Position numbers and translations under genes: made by a program. Under the pieces are notes generated by a model. The model did not search any database and was not told the origin of the DNA. It worked only from the letters and a program-made list of their open reading frames with translations. Below are positions 35,748-45,853 of a stretch of 64,000 bases of DNA, one piece after another. Numbering within the stretch: the stretch's first letter is position 1; the number at the start of each line of letters is the position of its first letter. Source of the stretch: Stereum hirsutum FP-91666 SS1 (taxonomy: Eukaryota > Basidiomycota > Agaricomycetes > Russulales > Stereaceae). The stretch spans positions 678,093-742,092 of the forward strand of contig NW_006763150.1 of NCBI RefSeq assembly GCF_000264905.1. Direction: 5' to 3'.

Positions 35748-36746
35748 CTACTGTTCGTTCTTCTCGACGACGGCCCGGATAGTCTCCTTCACGACCTCAA
35801 CTGGTAACTCCTCTACGCGTTTCTCCGTCCACAGAGCGTCCTGAGCGAAACCCTGATACAGCATCATCTCTGTTCCCTTGACCACTTCCCACTCATGAGC
35901 CTTTGCCAGCTGCGCGAAGGCCGTCCGCACTCGAGGAAAATAACAGGCCTCCAGGACCACGCCTTTCTCCTTTTTCTCCAGGAAAGCCGTCACGATCTCT
36001 CTTGCCAACATCTCCCCTTCAGAAACGGGTGGATAGTTGGGCACGGTCCCTACGATACAGACGGGAGCGGCAAGGCTTCGTGCCTGTTCGACGGAAGAGA
36101 CGTGCAAAAGTTGACCTTTGAAGCCGGTCGACTTGAATCCCGCGACGACGGCGTCTACCTCTGCTGCATCACGGCTGACAAGATAAACGACACCTGCGCC
36201 CATCATCTCTCCCACCGCGTACACAGCAGCCCGGCACGCGCCACCGCCACCGATAACTAAGGCTGGCCTTCCCCGCTGTCTCTCCTGTAGTTCAGGATGA
36301 TTTCGTACGAGCGCTTCCTTTGCTCCTACACAGTCTGTGTTCGTCCCGATGTATCGCCTCTCGCCCGTAGAGGGGTCAAGTCGGACGAAGAGCGTGTTCA
36401 TGGCACCGATGCGGACCGCGGCGGGTGTTAGATGGGTACATTGTTCGAGGAAGGCGATCTTGTGTGGCATGGTTATTGAGGCGCCGATGAAAGAAGGTGC
36501 GTGCATGAGGGGAAGGAAGGAAGAAATATCGGATGATTCATGAAGGGCATACGTCCATGGAAGGCCAAGATTGGTGAAGATTGAGTTGTGGAAGAGCGGC
36601 GAGAGAGAGGTAGCAATCGGATCGCCGAAGAGGTAGAGCGTTCGAGGGATGGACGTGGAGTTGAGTGTGGTGAGACCGTACTCCGAGCGGGAGAGGGGTA
36701 GACTGTCAGAGGGTGGATGAAGAGATGAGGAGTCGAGGGCGCCCAT
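35748..36746 (-). CDS. shikimate/quinate dehydrogenase (AroE-like)
   Basis: NAD(P)-dependent dehydrogenase of the shikimate/quinate family, 332 residues in one exon. Substrate domain: LYLFGDPIATSLSPLFHNSI, with the Ser-x-Ser site, and GASITMPHK, whose Lys is the catalytic base. GTNTDCVGAKEAL supplies the paired Asp. The nucleotide-binding Rossmann loop is VIGGGGACRAA. A late MLYQGFAQDALWT matches the conserved Gln-containing helix. Fungi make aromatic amino acids with the five-domain AROM protein, so a free-standing AroE-like enzyme usually serves quinate breakdown. A quinate-permease-like gene is divergent from it, 1.4 kb away, which supports quinate 5-dehydrogenase. Shikimate use cannot be excluded from sequence. 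Confidence 0.88.
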   Translation of the reverse strand: MGALDSSSLHPPSDSLPLSRSEYGLTTLNSTSIPRTLYLFGDPIATSLSPLFHNSIFTNLGLPWTYALHESSDISSFLPLMHAPSFIGASITMPHKIAFLEQCTHLTPAAVRIGAMNTLFVRLDPSTGERRYIGTNTDCVGAKEALVRNHPELQERQRGRPALVIGGGGACRAAVYAVGEMMGAGVVYLVSRDAAEVDAVVAGFKSTGFKGQLLHVSSVEQARSLAAPVCIVGTVPNYPPVSEGEMLAREIVTAFLEKKEKGVVLEACYFPRVRTAFAQLAKAHEWEVVKGTEMMLYQGFAQDALWTEKRVEELPVEVVKETIRAVVEKNEQ

Positions 36747-36781
36747 GATGTTGATGCTAACTGGGCGAGTTTTTTGGACGA

Positions 36782-36797
36782 AGTGCTATATAGCACT
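36782..36797. promoter_or_regulatory. 16-bp perfect palindrome spanning a TATA core
   Basis: agtgctatatagcact equals its own reverse complement and lies 36-51 nt before the dehydrogenase ATG. It could be the core promoter, a regulator site, or both. No second copy was noticed near the permease. Confidence 0.5.
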
Positions 36798-37725
36798 GTT
36801 TTGCCGTTTTGCGACAGGCGTAGACTAGAAGGTGACGCGAAGCAATTGATAGCTATGTGATGCGATTGGCATCAATGAACACGATGTCAGCGAAGATTCA
36901 CCTTCATCATCATGCACATGACGAACTCCAACGAACCGGTGTGATGCACAATGTTGTTATAAGAAGACTACACTCCGCAAGTAGTGCTCAAACTATTGAG
37001 AGACCATCAAGAGAGTAGTAGAATGAGTCGAACATAAAACATCTTCAGTTCGAAAGCGAGACGTACAGACAAAAGCTTGAATTTAATGAGCCTGCGCTCG
37101 TCCTAGAGTTCTACGATTCGCTCTGTATATAAACGACCATTGAGACGACGAGAAGATGAAATGAAAGTAGACGGTAACGGACATGTCTGGTACACCACAG
37201 TAAGAAGACTAGTTTTGCCAGCGCTGGCACTGGCAATGGTGTGTCGGAGAGTTTGCCGACGGCCTCCCGAAACGTCCGATTGATCCTATATTCAGTCATT
37301 TCAGGACCGATGTAATTCTCGAAATGTGGCCAACAAAAAAATCTCGAGGACGGTGTGAAGGGACATGATTGTTGTGTCAAGTAGGAGGATGGTGAAAGAA
37401 CGCGGTTCAAGCGTTCAGAGATATTTGACCGTCAAAGCGCCACTGAGCTCAAGCTCCGTGCCGAAGAGATAACAGCCACTCTACACATATAAGTTTGACG
37501 GCCAACCACAACTTACTCTCAATGAAGACTCCATCCATGCCCACAAGTCTTCCTTCTATCCCTCGTCCCGACCTGTAATTCAATCGTCTTCAACCTTTAT
37601 TTTGCTCTAGAGCTGTCGGACAGATCCAGCGGCCGTCTGTTCTCTCCGAGTCTAACACGTTCTCTGCTACCGTCAGATAGGCCCTATAGGAAGGTCTACG
37701 TGCTACCGATGCTACCTCACTTCAT

Positions 37726-38037
37726 CTAAGAACAGAACATGTTGACGTCCAAGTCTTCGAGTACTCTGCCGATGAATTTTGCAGCATCTTTCACTATGAT
37801 CTTGTGGTCTTCTTTCGAGGCCGAGGCAAATAAGACTTGCCATTTACGGCCGAAATTTGCACGATTTTCCCCGCATGTGACGAGGAGCGGCCGATATGGG
37901 GGGATGACTCCCAGTTTAGAGCACGAGTGACGATACTTTTCCTCAAAGCAATCGCTCTTCGAAAAGCCTGAAGTCCCATTCGCATACGGAGGTAAGTTGT
38001 GTGAACTCATCAGATGGAGTTGGGCAGAATCACTCAT
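37726..38037 (-). CDS. weak ORF, 103 aa
   Basis: An open frame from ATG 38037 in the quinate divergent region. It has no recognised domain, signal peptide or intron. It lies within 130 bp of the permease start and overlaps probable promoter sequence. It may be chance; I list it only because it is the best frame in this gap. Confidence 0.2.
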   Translation of the reverse strand: MSDSAQLHLMSSHNLPPYANGTSGFSKSDCFEEKYRHSCSKLGVIPPYRPLLVTCGENRANFGRKWQVLFASASKEDHKIIVKDAAKFIGRVLEDLDVNMFCS

Positions 38038-38157
38038 CGAAGACCCCAGCTACCAGGTCCTCGCCTTTCTCCCACTCCTCCTTAGCATTCCCGACGTCGC
38101 TCTGCGCCTCAAGTGGTTTCACGACCTGCGTTCGCATCCTCTACACTATTTCCGAGG

Positions 38158-40359
38158 ATGGGACTCAACCTGTTCAACATAAAGGAAGATCCCGCTAGAC
38201 CGAGCCCTCGCGAAATTTATAACTGGCGTGTGTACGTATTGGCGATCGCGGCTTCGTGGGGATCTGCAGCCTTTGGTTATGGTCCGTCCGTTTCCATTTG
38301 TCCATTATCAATGCTCGGTTCGAAACTTATTGTACGCCATAGACTCGGCTTTCATTGGAGGGACCCTGGGTTTAACGTCGTTCAAGAACGATTTTGGGAT
38401 CGACAGTACGAGTTCGACAGGCTTACAAGCTAGGATCGTCTCGACGTGTACGTCCCATCACACCCTTGTCATCACTCATCGTACGCTCTTGAACGTTTCC
38501 TTAATCACATCATACTATCTCCCTTCTAGTCCAAGCTGGATGTTTCTTCGGCGCTATCCTAATATATTTTTTCAACGAACTCTATGGCCGTAGACGCAGC
38601 CTACTCCTTGCTGGAACGGTCTTCAACGTCGGTGTTATACTTCAGTTATGTTCTGCCCATCGGATCGGTATGCTTTATGCTGGAAGGGCACTCGCTGGGC
38701 TGGGCATCGGCTCCAGTAGTCTTGTCATTCCACAGTATATCTCGGAATGCGCGCCAGCAGGCATCAGAGGTGGCCTCATTGGCATGGTGAGCTGGGATCT
38801 GATATGTGGTCCACGTACAATTAACTGACAGCTCTCTTCAGTTTGAAATTGTGAGATCTCTCTCATCTTTTTGTGTTGGCTTCTGCTTCTCGGGAGCCTC
38901 TCTTGCACATGTCTGGAAATGCTGATGGTGAATATGCCGCCACCCTGTCACATTCTACGCTCCACTATGCTTCGCCGCACTACGTCGAACATTCCAGTTA
39001 TTGCAAATCGGCACGGTGTTCGGTTTCTGGATCAACTAGTAAGTTCACCGTGTGTTCATCACTCTACCTCCACTCACGCTGCGTTCTCAAGCGGCGTAAA
39101 CAAAAATATGGCTGCCACACGCTCACAATGGCAAATTCCCGTCGCTATCCAGTGAGCATTGTTGTTTCCGCGATCACTACCAGACTTCTCATGTTTCCTC
39201 AGATTTATCCCTATCAACCTCATGATCATCATCATGTACTTTATGATCGAAACGCCCCGCTGGTTGGTACTCAAGGGAAGGGAAGAGCAGGCCTTGAAGA
39301 ACTTGACCTGGTTGCGTCAACTCCCTGCTGACCACTCGTACATCCAAAACGAAATGGCTGAATATCGTGCTCAACTCGAGCATGAGATGCACATTACCAA
39401 CGGGACAGGCCTTGGCGCTATCATCCGCGAGTCCTTCTCTCCGCAGATTCGCTCAAGGATTTTTATCGGTTGTGGCCTTCAACTTGCGCAGAATACGACT
39501 GGTATCAATGTCCGTACAACCATCCATTCGTCTAACGTGTGACATCGTGTTCGCTGACCCAATCGTTCCCCTAGGCTATCAACTACTTTAGCCCGAGCAT
39601 CTTCGAGGCCATCGGCTTCTCGGGCACGTCTGTAGGGTTGCTAGCGACAGGAGTGTATGGGCTCGTAAAGACGGCTTTTTCAACCTTCTCTTTCATCGTT
39701 CTCGTCGACCGGTTCGGACGGCGACCACTACTTCTCATTGGCTCGGCAGGATGCATCTTATCGCTCTACTACCTCTCCGGCTTCTCGAGTATTACACACT
39801 CTTTCTCCGATTCAGCCACGGGCGGTCCAGCGAGCAGAGCAGCCATAGCTATGATTTACATCTACGTAAGCCTCTTCTGACCCATTAATATTTCGATAGG
39901 ACGTACCAACGGCTCACCATTCTCCAGGCTATGTTCTATGCTACTTCGTGGAACCTCTCCTGGATCGTATGCGCGGAGATATTCCCGACACGAGTACGGT
40001 CTTTCTGCCTCGTACTCACCACCTGCTGGCAATGGCTCGGCCAGTTCATCGTCGTCTATTCCACACCGTACATGATTGAACACATCACCTACGGCACCTT
40101 CCTCTTCTTCGGTTCGTGCACCGTCATCGCCTTTTTTGCGATATGGCTCTTCTTGCCCGAGACGAAGGGAGTGTCGCTGGAGAATATGGACTTGTTGTTT
40201 GAGAAGCGGGGCTTGGCGTGGGTAAAGAGGAGGGAGTATGATGTGGTGATGGAGGCAAGGAGGAGTGGGACTGTGACGGAAGTGAGCTCGCAGTCGGACG
40301 CGTCAGGTGTGGCGGGCGAGCCGGAGAAGGAAGAGAGGAATCTTGTGGAGATGGCATAG
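38158..40359 (+). CDS. quinate-permease-like MFS sugar porter
   Basis: Proton-linked sugar-porter transporter of the plasma membrane, nearest in pattern to fungal quinate permeases (qutD/qa-y). It starts MGLNLFNIKEDPARPSPREI. First span: YNWRVYVLAIAASWGSAAFG; then DSAFIGGTLGL. Sugar-porter signatures include ELYGRRRSLLAGTVFNVG, GRALAGLGIGSSSLVIPQYI followed by SECAPAGIRGG, ETPRWLVLKGREEQAL, GLQLAQNTTGINAINYFSPS, LVDRFGRRPLLLIGSAGC, WNLSWIVCAEIFPTRVRSF and the end signature PETKGVSLENMD. About eight introns, one around 150 nt, join without frame loss. Its divergent neighbour is the quinate/shikimate dehydrogenase, so I infer quinate as substrate; sequence alone does not exclude a sugar. Confidence 0.87.
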
Positions 40360-40844
40360 GTGCACTCAGTGGTCAAAAGTCGATCCAGGTGGAGGATTGT
40401 GCAGTGAGCCTGAGGTGCTCCGACAAAATTGTACGTTACTATGGAACGATGCAGCGGTGAGCCGTCGCCGCACAGGAAATGAACAGGATTAGGCCCAGTG
40501 CTGACAGATTCCGTTTACTCATTGGATCATCCAGCCACGGTGAGGACATAAGGTCATGTATACCGAATACTAACATGCTCTGCGTTCGAAGTGGAACGTC
40601 CAGGGGGTTGTTCCATCGAGCGATTCCAGTTGACAGATGACACTAGCAGCTATTGTACTGGGGCCTCAAGTGCGGACCCAGTTGTCATTTCTTTAGCCAC
40701 CAAAGTCCACATCGCGAGGCATTGGTCGCATACCTAATACGGGCTAAGACGGGGCTAACTTCGCGGTCAAGATACCAGGGGCCGATTGCTGTTATTCGGC
40801 AATGTGGCGTTCTCGCATACTTCTGAAACATAAGGAGACAGCGT

Positions 40845-41636
40845 ATGCTTGGAGACGAATCCCGGTCGCACCTCGAAAAATTTGCGACTACTAGATGGGC
40901 GACTTGGTATCCTTGCACGAGTCTGAGCCCGAGAATTCGCGGCCGACCAAATAGCCCCGAGGACTCATGGTGCCCGAACGAGAGGTGGAGAGACGTGTTG
41001 GCATTTCACCATCAGCGCCGACTCCGCATGGTCAATTCCTTCTGTTCGAGAAGAAACCTTGTTAAAATGAAGACGACGATCATAGGAAGAATTGGATATC
41101 GTTTGTATTCGGTCGTAGCGGAAGTAGACCTTGTGGCGTGGACGGCCAGAAGGCTTTCGTCAGTTCTCATGCAACCCAATCTGAGCAATCTTTCTCCAGT
41201 CGCCACCTCAATGATAGGCCGAAAATACTTAGTCCAGGTCAGTAAAGGGGTTGATGACGCGGAAACATTCTATGAGAGGGAAGTGAACTCGAACGAATCA
41301 GACGGCGCGCTGGGTGTGTGGCGCCGCAGCCGCCAACTCTCCAAAATAATCGCATCGCGATACTCACAGGTCCAGCTTCTTGAACGGCGACACGTTGAAC
41401 TTCTCACACCCGACTTTCAATTATGTGGACGGGAGGTCGGAAGGTTTGAACTCTATCTCCGATTTAGTTCAATGGCAACGCAAATGAAGTGTTTGACGTC
41501 GCAATGCGAAGTACGCTTCGCTTTGAAGCCGGCGACGGCATTGTTAATGAAGCTGGCCGAGGAGCAGCAATTTAAGGATATTATAGAGAAACGTGCCCTC
41601 TGCTTATGGCTTGTATTTCCATCATACTTAGTATGA
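40845..41636 (+). CDS. orphan ORF, 263 aa, doubtful
   Basis: An ATG-started open frame of 792 nt in a gene-poor region. The product is rich in Arg, Ser and Leu and shows no domain, membrane span or repeat that I recognise. Long uninterrupted frames are uncommon by chance at this base composition, but there is no intron, promoter or neighbour to support it. It could be a relic of a decayed gene. Confidence 0.2.
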   Translation: MLGDESRSHLEKFATTRWATWYPCTSLSPRIRGRPNSPEDSWCPNERWRDVLAFHHQRRLRMVNSFCSRRNLVKMKTTIIGRIGYRLYSVVAEVDLVAWTARRLSSVLMQPNLSNLSPVATSMIGRKYLVQVSKGVDDAETFYEREVNSNESDGALGVWRRSRQLSKIIASRYSQVQLLERRHVELLTPDFQLCGREVGRFELYLRFSSMATQMKCLTSQCEVRFALKPATALLMKLAEEQQFKDIIEKRALCLWLVFPSYLV

Positions 41637-42038
41637 GGAAGACTTATTCACAGCCTCTTTGCCACAGCGTGGAAAAAGTCTGGAGTACCTAGCAGCGCTC
41701 CGGTAGATCGAGACAGGAACAGAGCCTTGGGAAGCAAGGGCACTGAGGAAGACAGAAACCACATTTGGTAGAGCGGGGAGATCCATCAAGGGTCGAAACA
41801 CTACTTGGGTACGTGGATTCGCGCCCCTGCTGCCCGATATTGATGGCGGTCCATAGTAAGTAAATTATATTTCTCTTCGGGATGCCAGCCAGCATTAACA
41901 GAGATTCCAATGGTGCCGATAATTGCGATGCGGATTCATGGCCGTTTCATACCTGGGCCAACGGACATATGACCTGAGGACAGGTTAAGCTGTATCGGGC
42001 TGTCTAGAAACTTTGCGGTGTAATGAGTCTGTGTGTCC

Positions 42039-42062
42039 ACAGAAGACCTGACAGAAGACCTG
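42039..42062. repeat. 12-bp exact tandem duplication
   Basis: acagaagacctg occurs twice without a gap in the gene-poor stretch. Confidence 0.75.
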
Positions 42063-42438
42063 AGTCTCTTGGAATAGAACAGATGATGAAGACGGACATG
42101 CCTCCGCTAGAGCGGGGACCCATCTGCAAGAGAGAGCGGTCTCTGACGCCCTCCGTCTCAATCCGAATCATTGGCGAAAAGGCTTACTCCGCTGGGCATT
42201 GACGGCGGCATCCTACCTACCACCACCGCTTTCAAAGCACGAGTACTCGATGGAACTTCGCATAGTACATTGATTTGCGGCTCTTCCCACAACTTTGTTG
42301 AGTCGCACCAGATTAAGAGACACGATCAACTCGAAGCGCCTGGCCGCAGGATGATCCAGATATCCTTCTCTCGTATCATGGACGCAAGACGAAGGAAGTA
42401 CTTGGCTTGAGAAGGACCGCAAAATTGCTGGGCCAAAT

Positions 42439-42463
42439 AAAAGGACCCAGAAAAAGGACCCAG
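42439..42463. repeat. short tandem repeat with ggaccca core
   Basis: The motif aaaaggacccag is repeated once directly, with one extra A between copies. Confidence 0.65.
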
Positions 42464-44451
42464 GCCAAAACCGAGTCCTCCTCGCAACACCCACCGACGA
42501 AGAAGCTGGGCAGCTTTCGAAGACTGATGACATGAGACTTTGGCCTAGTAGCTCCAGAGAAATTTTGGACGGGTGGTGCAGCGTGTGTAATACGATGCAA
42601 AAATATGAAACAGCAGCAACCTCAGGGGTCGGATAGGAAGGAGGATACTGCAGGCCTTGGAGACCCACAGGGTTCTCTCAAGTCACCCCGAGGGGTAGCG
42701 GGGAATGAGTACCCGCCGCCACATCCGAGGCACGACCCCAAAGTCAACTCGGAGATCTACCGTCTGTTTCTGATCTCGGCGAATATTTTTGCTAGATCGA
42801 ATCCCCTCAGGGTTAGAGAAGAGACTTCCATACCTCCGGACACGACGGGTGAGTGCGACGGCTCTAACGAAATATGAAAATCATCGTGTCGTAAAGAGTT
42901 TTTAGGCGTTAGCTACTGACAGCGCGACCTTCGTGGGAGACACTTTGTGGATCGAGGCATTCATAGAAATGACCGATATATCATTCAATACTAGTACTGA
43001 TGTACATACCTTGAAAGAGGCTGACTCGGAGATCAAGCCAGTCCTCATAACCTCGAGGATGAGACCGCGATGACAACCATTGGCGTTATCCTCCCATTGT
43101 CAGTGGTGCAAAAAAACACCAATGACTGCCAGTGGTGGCAGACTCGGAGACCGTACGCGCGTCCGTCCCAAGTCCGTCCAGCACTGCGTACGAGATGACG
43201 ACCGGCGGCTGCACATGGAGAGCGGGATGCTGGAAGGGTATCGAAAGAAGTTGAACCTTGTCGCCACTCGATCTACTGACCGTAGAATCGGAATGGACCC
43301 CATTCGCTGCGGTTCAAGCGTTCGAACCCTTCTATTAACACTGCCCTTTTCTTCCGGCTTTTTACGACATTTGTAAACGGCCCTCGGAGGCAGAAATCGC
43401 GTGCCCAACGTGTTTTCCTCGTGTTCGGCGGATAGTGCCGCCGGCATGCAATTAGAAACGAAGCTTGGGCACGAAACACTCAGTTTTACCTCTCTTAGGG
43501 CTGTCATTTGGTTTCAAATACTCGGACACGCCTGAAGTCCTCATGAGCCGTCCGGGCTGTAACGCGGTGGGGCGAAGTATCGAATAAAGTGCCAGCGATA
43601 GCCCGGAGCATGGACATACATACAGCTGTTCAACAGGGTCAGGAACGTCGAGGGCAGTGGGTAAACCCAGCTGAAGTTCATTTACTACTAGATTAGATAT
43701 ATTCCTATGCAAGCCATCAGAATGGAAGTTCATACGTTGGCAATGGCAGTCCGAGGCCTTCACGCTAGCCACGGACCGTGGAGCCTCGAGACGGACAGCC
43801 AAGATGACTCCTGCTGGCAGAGATATGACTCCAACTGTCGCCGTTCAGAAGAAGCCAGATTTCCGTGGTCTACCGAAGTCGGACGAAGGGGTAGATGGTC
43901 CCCGAATTGCTTTCGCCCCTAGGCTGCGCGTTGTGTTGTTTACATACTCTTTAGTGTACGTTGGGAAAGGACAAGAAATAGAGTGAAGTGCATTATTATT
44001 TATTTGACGTGGACGGTAATGTTCTGTGCGAGGATCGGATACAGTAGAAGTGCGAATAGAACGACAGTAGAGAGACAAGAGCGACGGTGAGCAAAATGAT
44101 TAAAGAGTATTATCCGAGACGAGCAACGAGAGGGGCGAGGTGAGTCAGATACGAGGGGAGATACAGTGCAGTTCCAGGAAAGCGGGCGGAAACCAAAAGC
44201 AGTATACACAAGGAATTTGAAGGGACTTCTGTAGCCAACAACGTCCACAAGACTTTAGAGTTGCTATCATGCAGGAAAGAGAGGTGGAGAGAGAGATCGG
44301 AGCAAAGAACAGTGTAGTATGTACAACCTGACGAATAGTATCGACCGGATGATGAGGTCGATGAGAAAGAGCGACCATAGTGCATAGGCAAAGCACAAGA
44401 AAACGAATGGGGTTGTTCAACCCGCGGGGATTCGACGACAACGACTAGGGA

Positions 44452-45853
44452 CTAGAAATGTGCGCCCTGCGGTGGAGTGCCACGAGGGTGCATAAGTTGA
44501 AGCTGAACCTGCCAGCTTCCTTTGCTGACATGCTCCAGATGAACCAGGGCGAGGTCAGAGGCGTGGATCCCGTCGTGTCCTCCAATCTTCCAGTTCTGAT
44601 TGGCTGCAGCCGAGCCAGCATCACCGTCGTCGTCCATCGGGCGGTTTTGGTGCTCCTATTATCAAAGTCGAGTCAGGATGTGTTTAACGTCAAACCAAGA
44701 GGAGACTACGTACGGCGATGAAACGCTCCACGGTCTTCGCGACGTTCTTGGCCAGCTTCGCGCGAGTCACAGGCTGCGGTGGTGTCCTGAAGTCGCGGGT
44801 GGGGATTTGCCTTGACCAAGAGGCATAACCGGGCCACTGATTCCCATACGTGCATCAGACATCGGCTACAGGTGGAAGGGACGACAAACTCACATTGATA
44901 CGAACCGAGATGGAGGGCCCGCAGTCGCTAAGCATCGAATCGTCGCGCCCTTGTAGGCCGGGGATCCGATTTTGCATGATGAGGACAATGGGGATACCGT
45001 CGATAAGTTCTCCATTCTTGACGTCCTTGAAGAAGATAGTGGGCTTCAACGCGATATCTTCGACGTAGCGTTTGCGGTCGCTCATAGTGTGGGGCTTGTA
45101 CTTTTTCTGGGGTACAATGGGACCGCGAGTAGAGGAGTTGACGATGACTGCTCCACGAGGACCAGGAGCGGAGACGGAACGTCCACGAGATGGGAGATGC
45201 GAGCCCATAGCGGGTTGCAAGAGATGGGTGGGGGATCTGTTCGGGGACGAAACCTGATACACAGTAAGACAACGCAGCGAGCAGCGTCTATGAGATGACT
45301 CACTTCGGACTTGATCGAATACTCAACTTGAGAACGAATTGTCGGCGAAGACGTCTGAGACTGCGTGCCAGACGCGATATGGGTGTACCTTTCGTTTGGG
45401 GAAAGGAAGGGTGTATTCGGAGAGTACGCGAATTTGCCGGACTCATCCGTAGTGGACGAGGAATCACCGTAGGAGGGAGTCATAGGGCTCATGTAGGCGG
45501 ACGAAGGGGTCATCGACGGGTACGGATGGTTGTTGGGGAGACTGGTATCGACATAAATTTGGGGAACGTGGTCGTGCTGTGGATAAGGGTTGATCTGATT
45601 CTGAGCGAAAGATTGGGGCTGGGGAAGGGATAGCCCCTGTGCCATCCCGGGCATATTAAGGGCATCGAGAGGGAATTCCCAAGAGTACGCTGAGACATCG
45701 TCGTTCTGCGGTATCTGACCAAAATCATCAGTAAGAGAGATGAACGAGGACTGGAAAGTGCTAACATACATCAGCTGCTGAAGTAGCAAACAACGCATCC
45801 CCGAAGTGGTCCACCATTCCATCATCAAGGTAGGGCGCGTCGTGCTGGGCCAT
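44452..45853 (-). CDS. conserved unnamed family, copy A
   Basis: I cannot name the family. Five exons: MAQHDAPYLDDGMVDHFGDA; a Pro/Ser/Tyr-rich stretch (IPQNDDVSAYSWEFP to SIKSE); the core (VSSPNRSPTHLL, GRSVSAPGPRGAVIVNS, YKPHTMSDRKRYVE, KNGELIDGIPIVLIMQNRIP, GRDDSMLSDCGPSISVRIN); WPGYASWSRQIPTRDFRTPP with RAKLAKNVAKTVERFI; and a C-terminal exon (AANQNWKIGGHDGIHASDLA, VSKGSWQVQLQL). The strict core with a basic WSRQIPTRD to RAKLAKNVAK block after a low-complexity N-terminus looks like a DNA- or protein-binding regulator; that is inference. I think similar proteins occur widely in basidiomycetes as hypothetical proteins. A second copy at 62132-63432 shares the last three exons and their intron positions, but its N-terminus differs. 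A TATA-like ttatatag lies about 190 nt upstream (46039-46046). Confidence 0.85.

Larger units (their letters stand above)
36747..38157. other. divergent region of the quinate pair
   Basis: This 1.4-kb stretch separates the dehydrogenase and permease starts and presumably holds shared control sites. It contains a 16-bp palindrome with a TATA core and one weak minus-strand ORF (37726-38037). Confidence 0.5.
40360..44451. other. gene-poor stretch of 4.1 kb
   Basis: No gene with a family pattern is found. It holds one long orphan ORF (40845-41636, listed separately) and two small tandem duplications. No reverse transcriptase, integrase or transposase motif is visible in any frame, and no long terminal repeat was noticed. 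It may be decayed sequence or a late-acting regulatory region. Confidence 0.4.

Noticed and set aside
44452..45853. Reading the unnamed family as a velvet-domain protein
   Set aside because: The velvet signature blocks (such as the Gln-Pro, Arg-Ala-Arg and DRRPVDPPP pattern) are absent; only the loose idea of a conserved fungal regulator remains.
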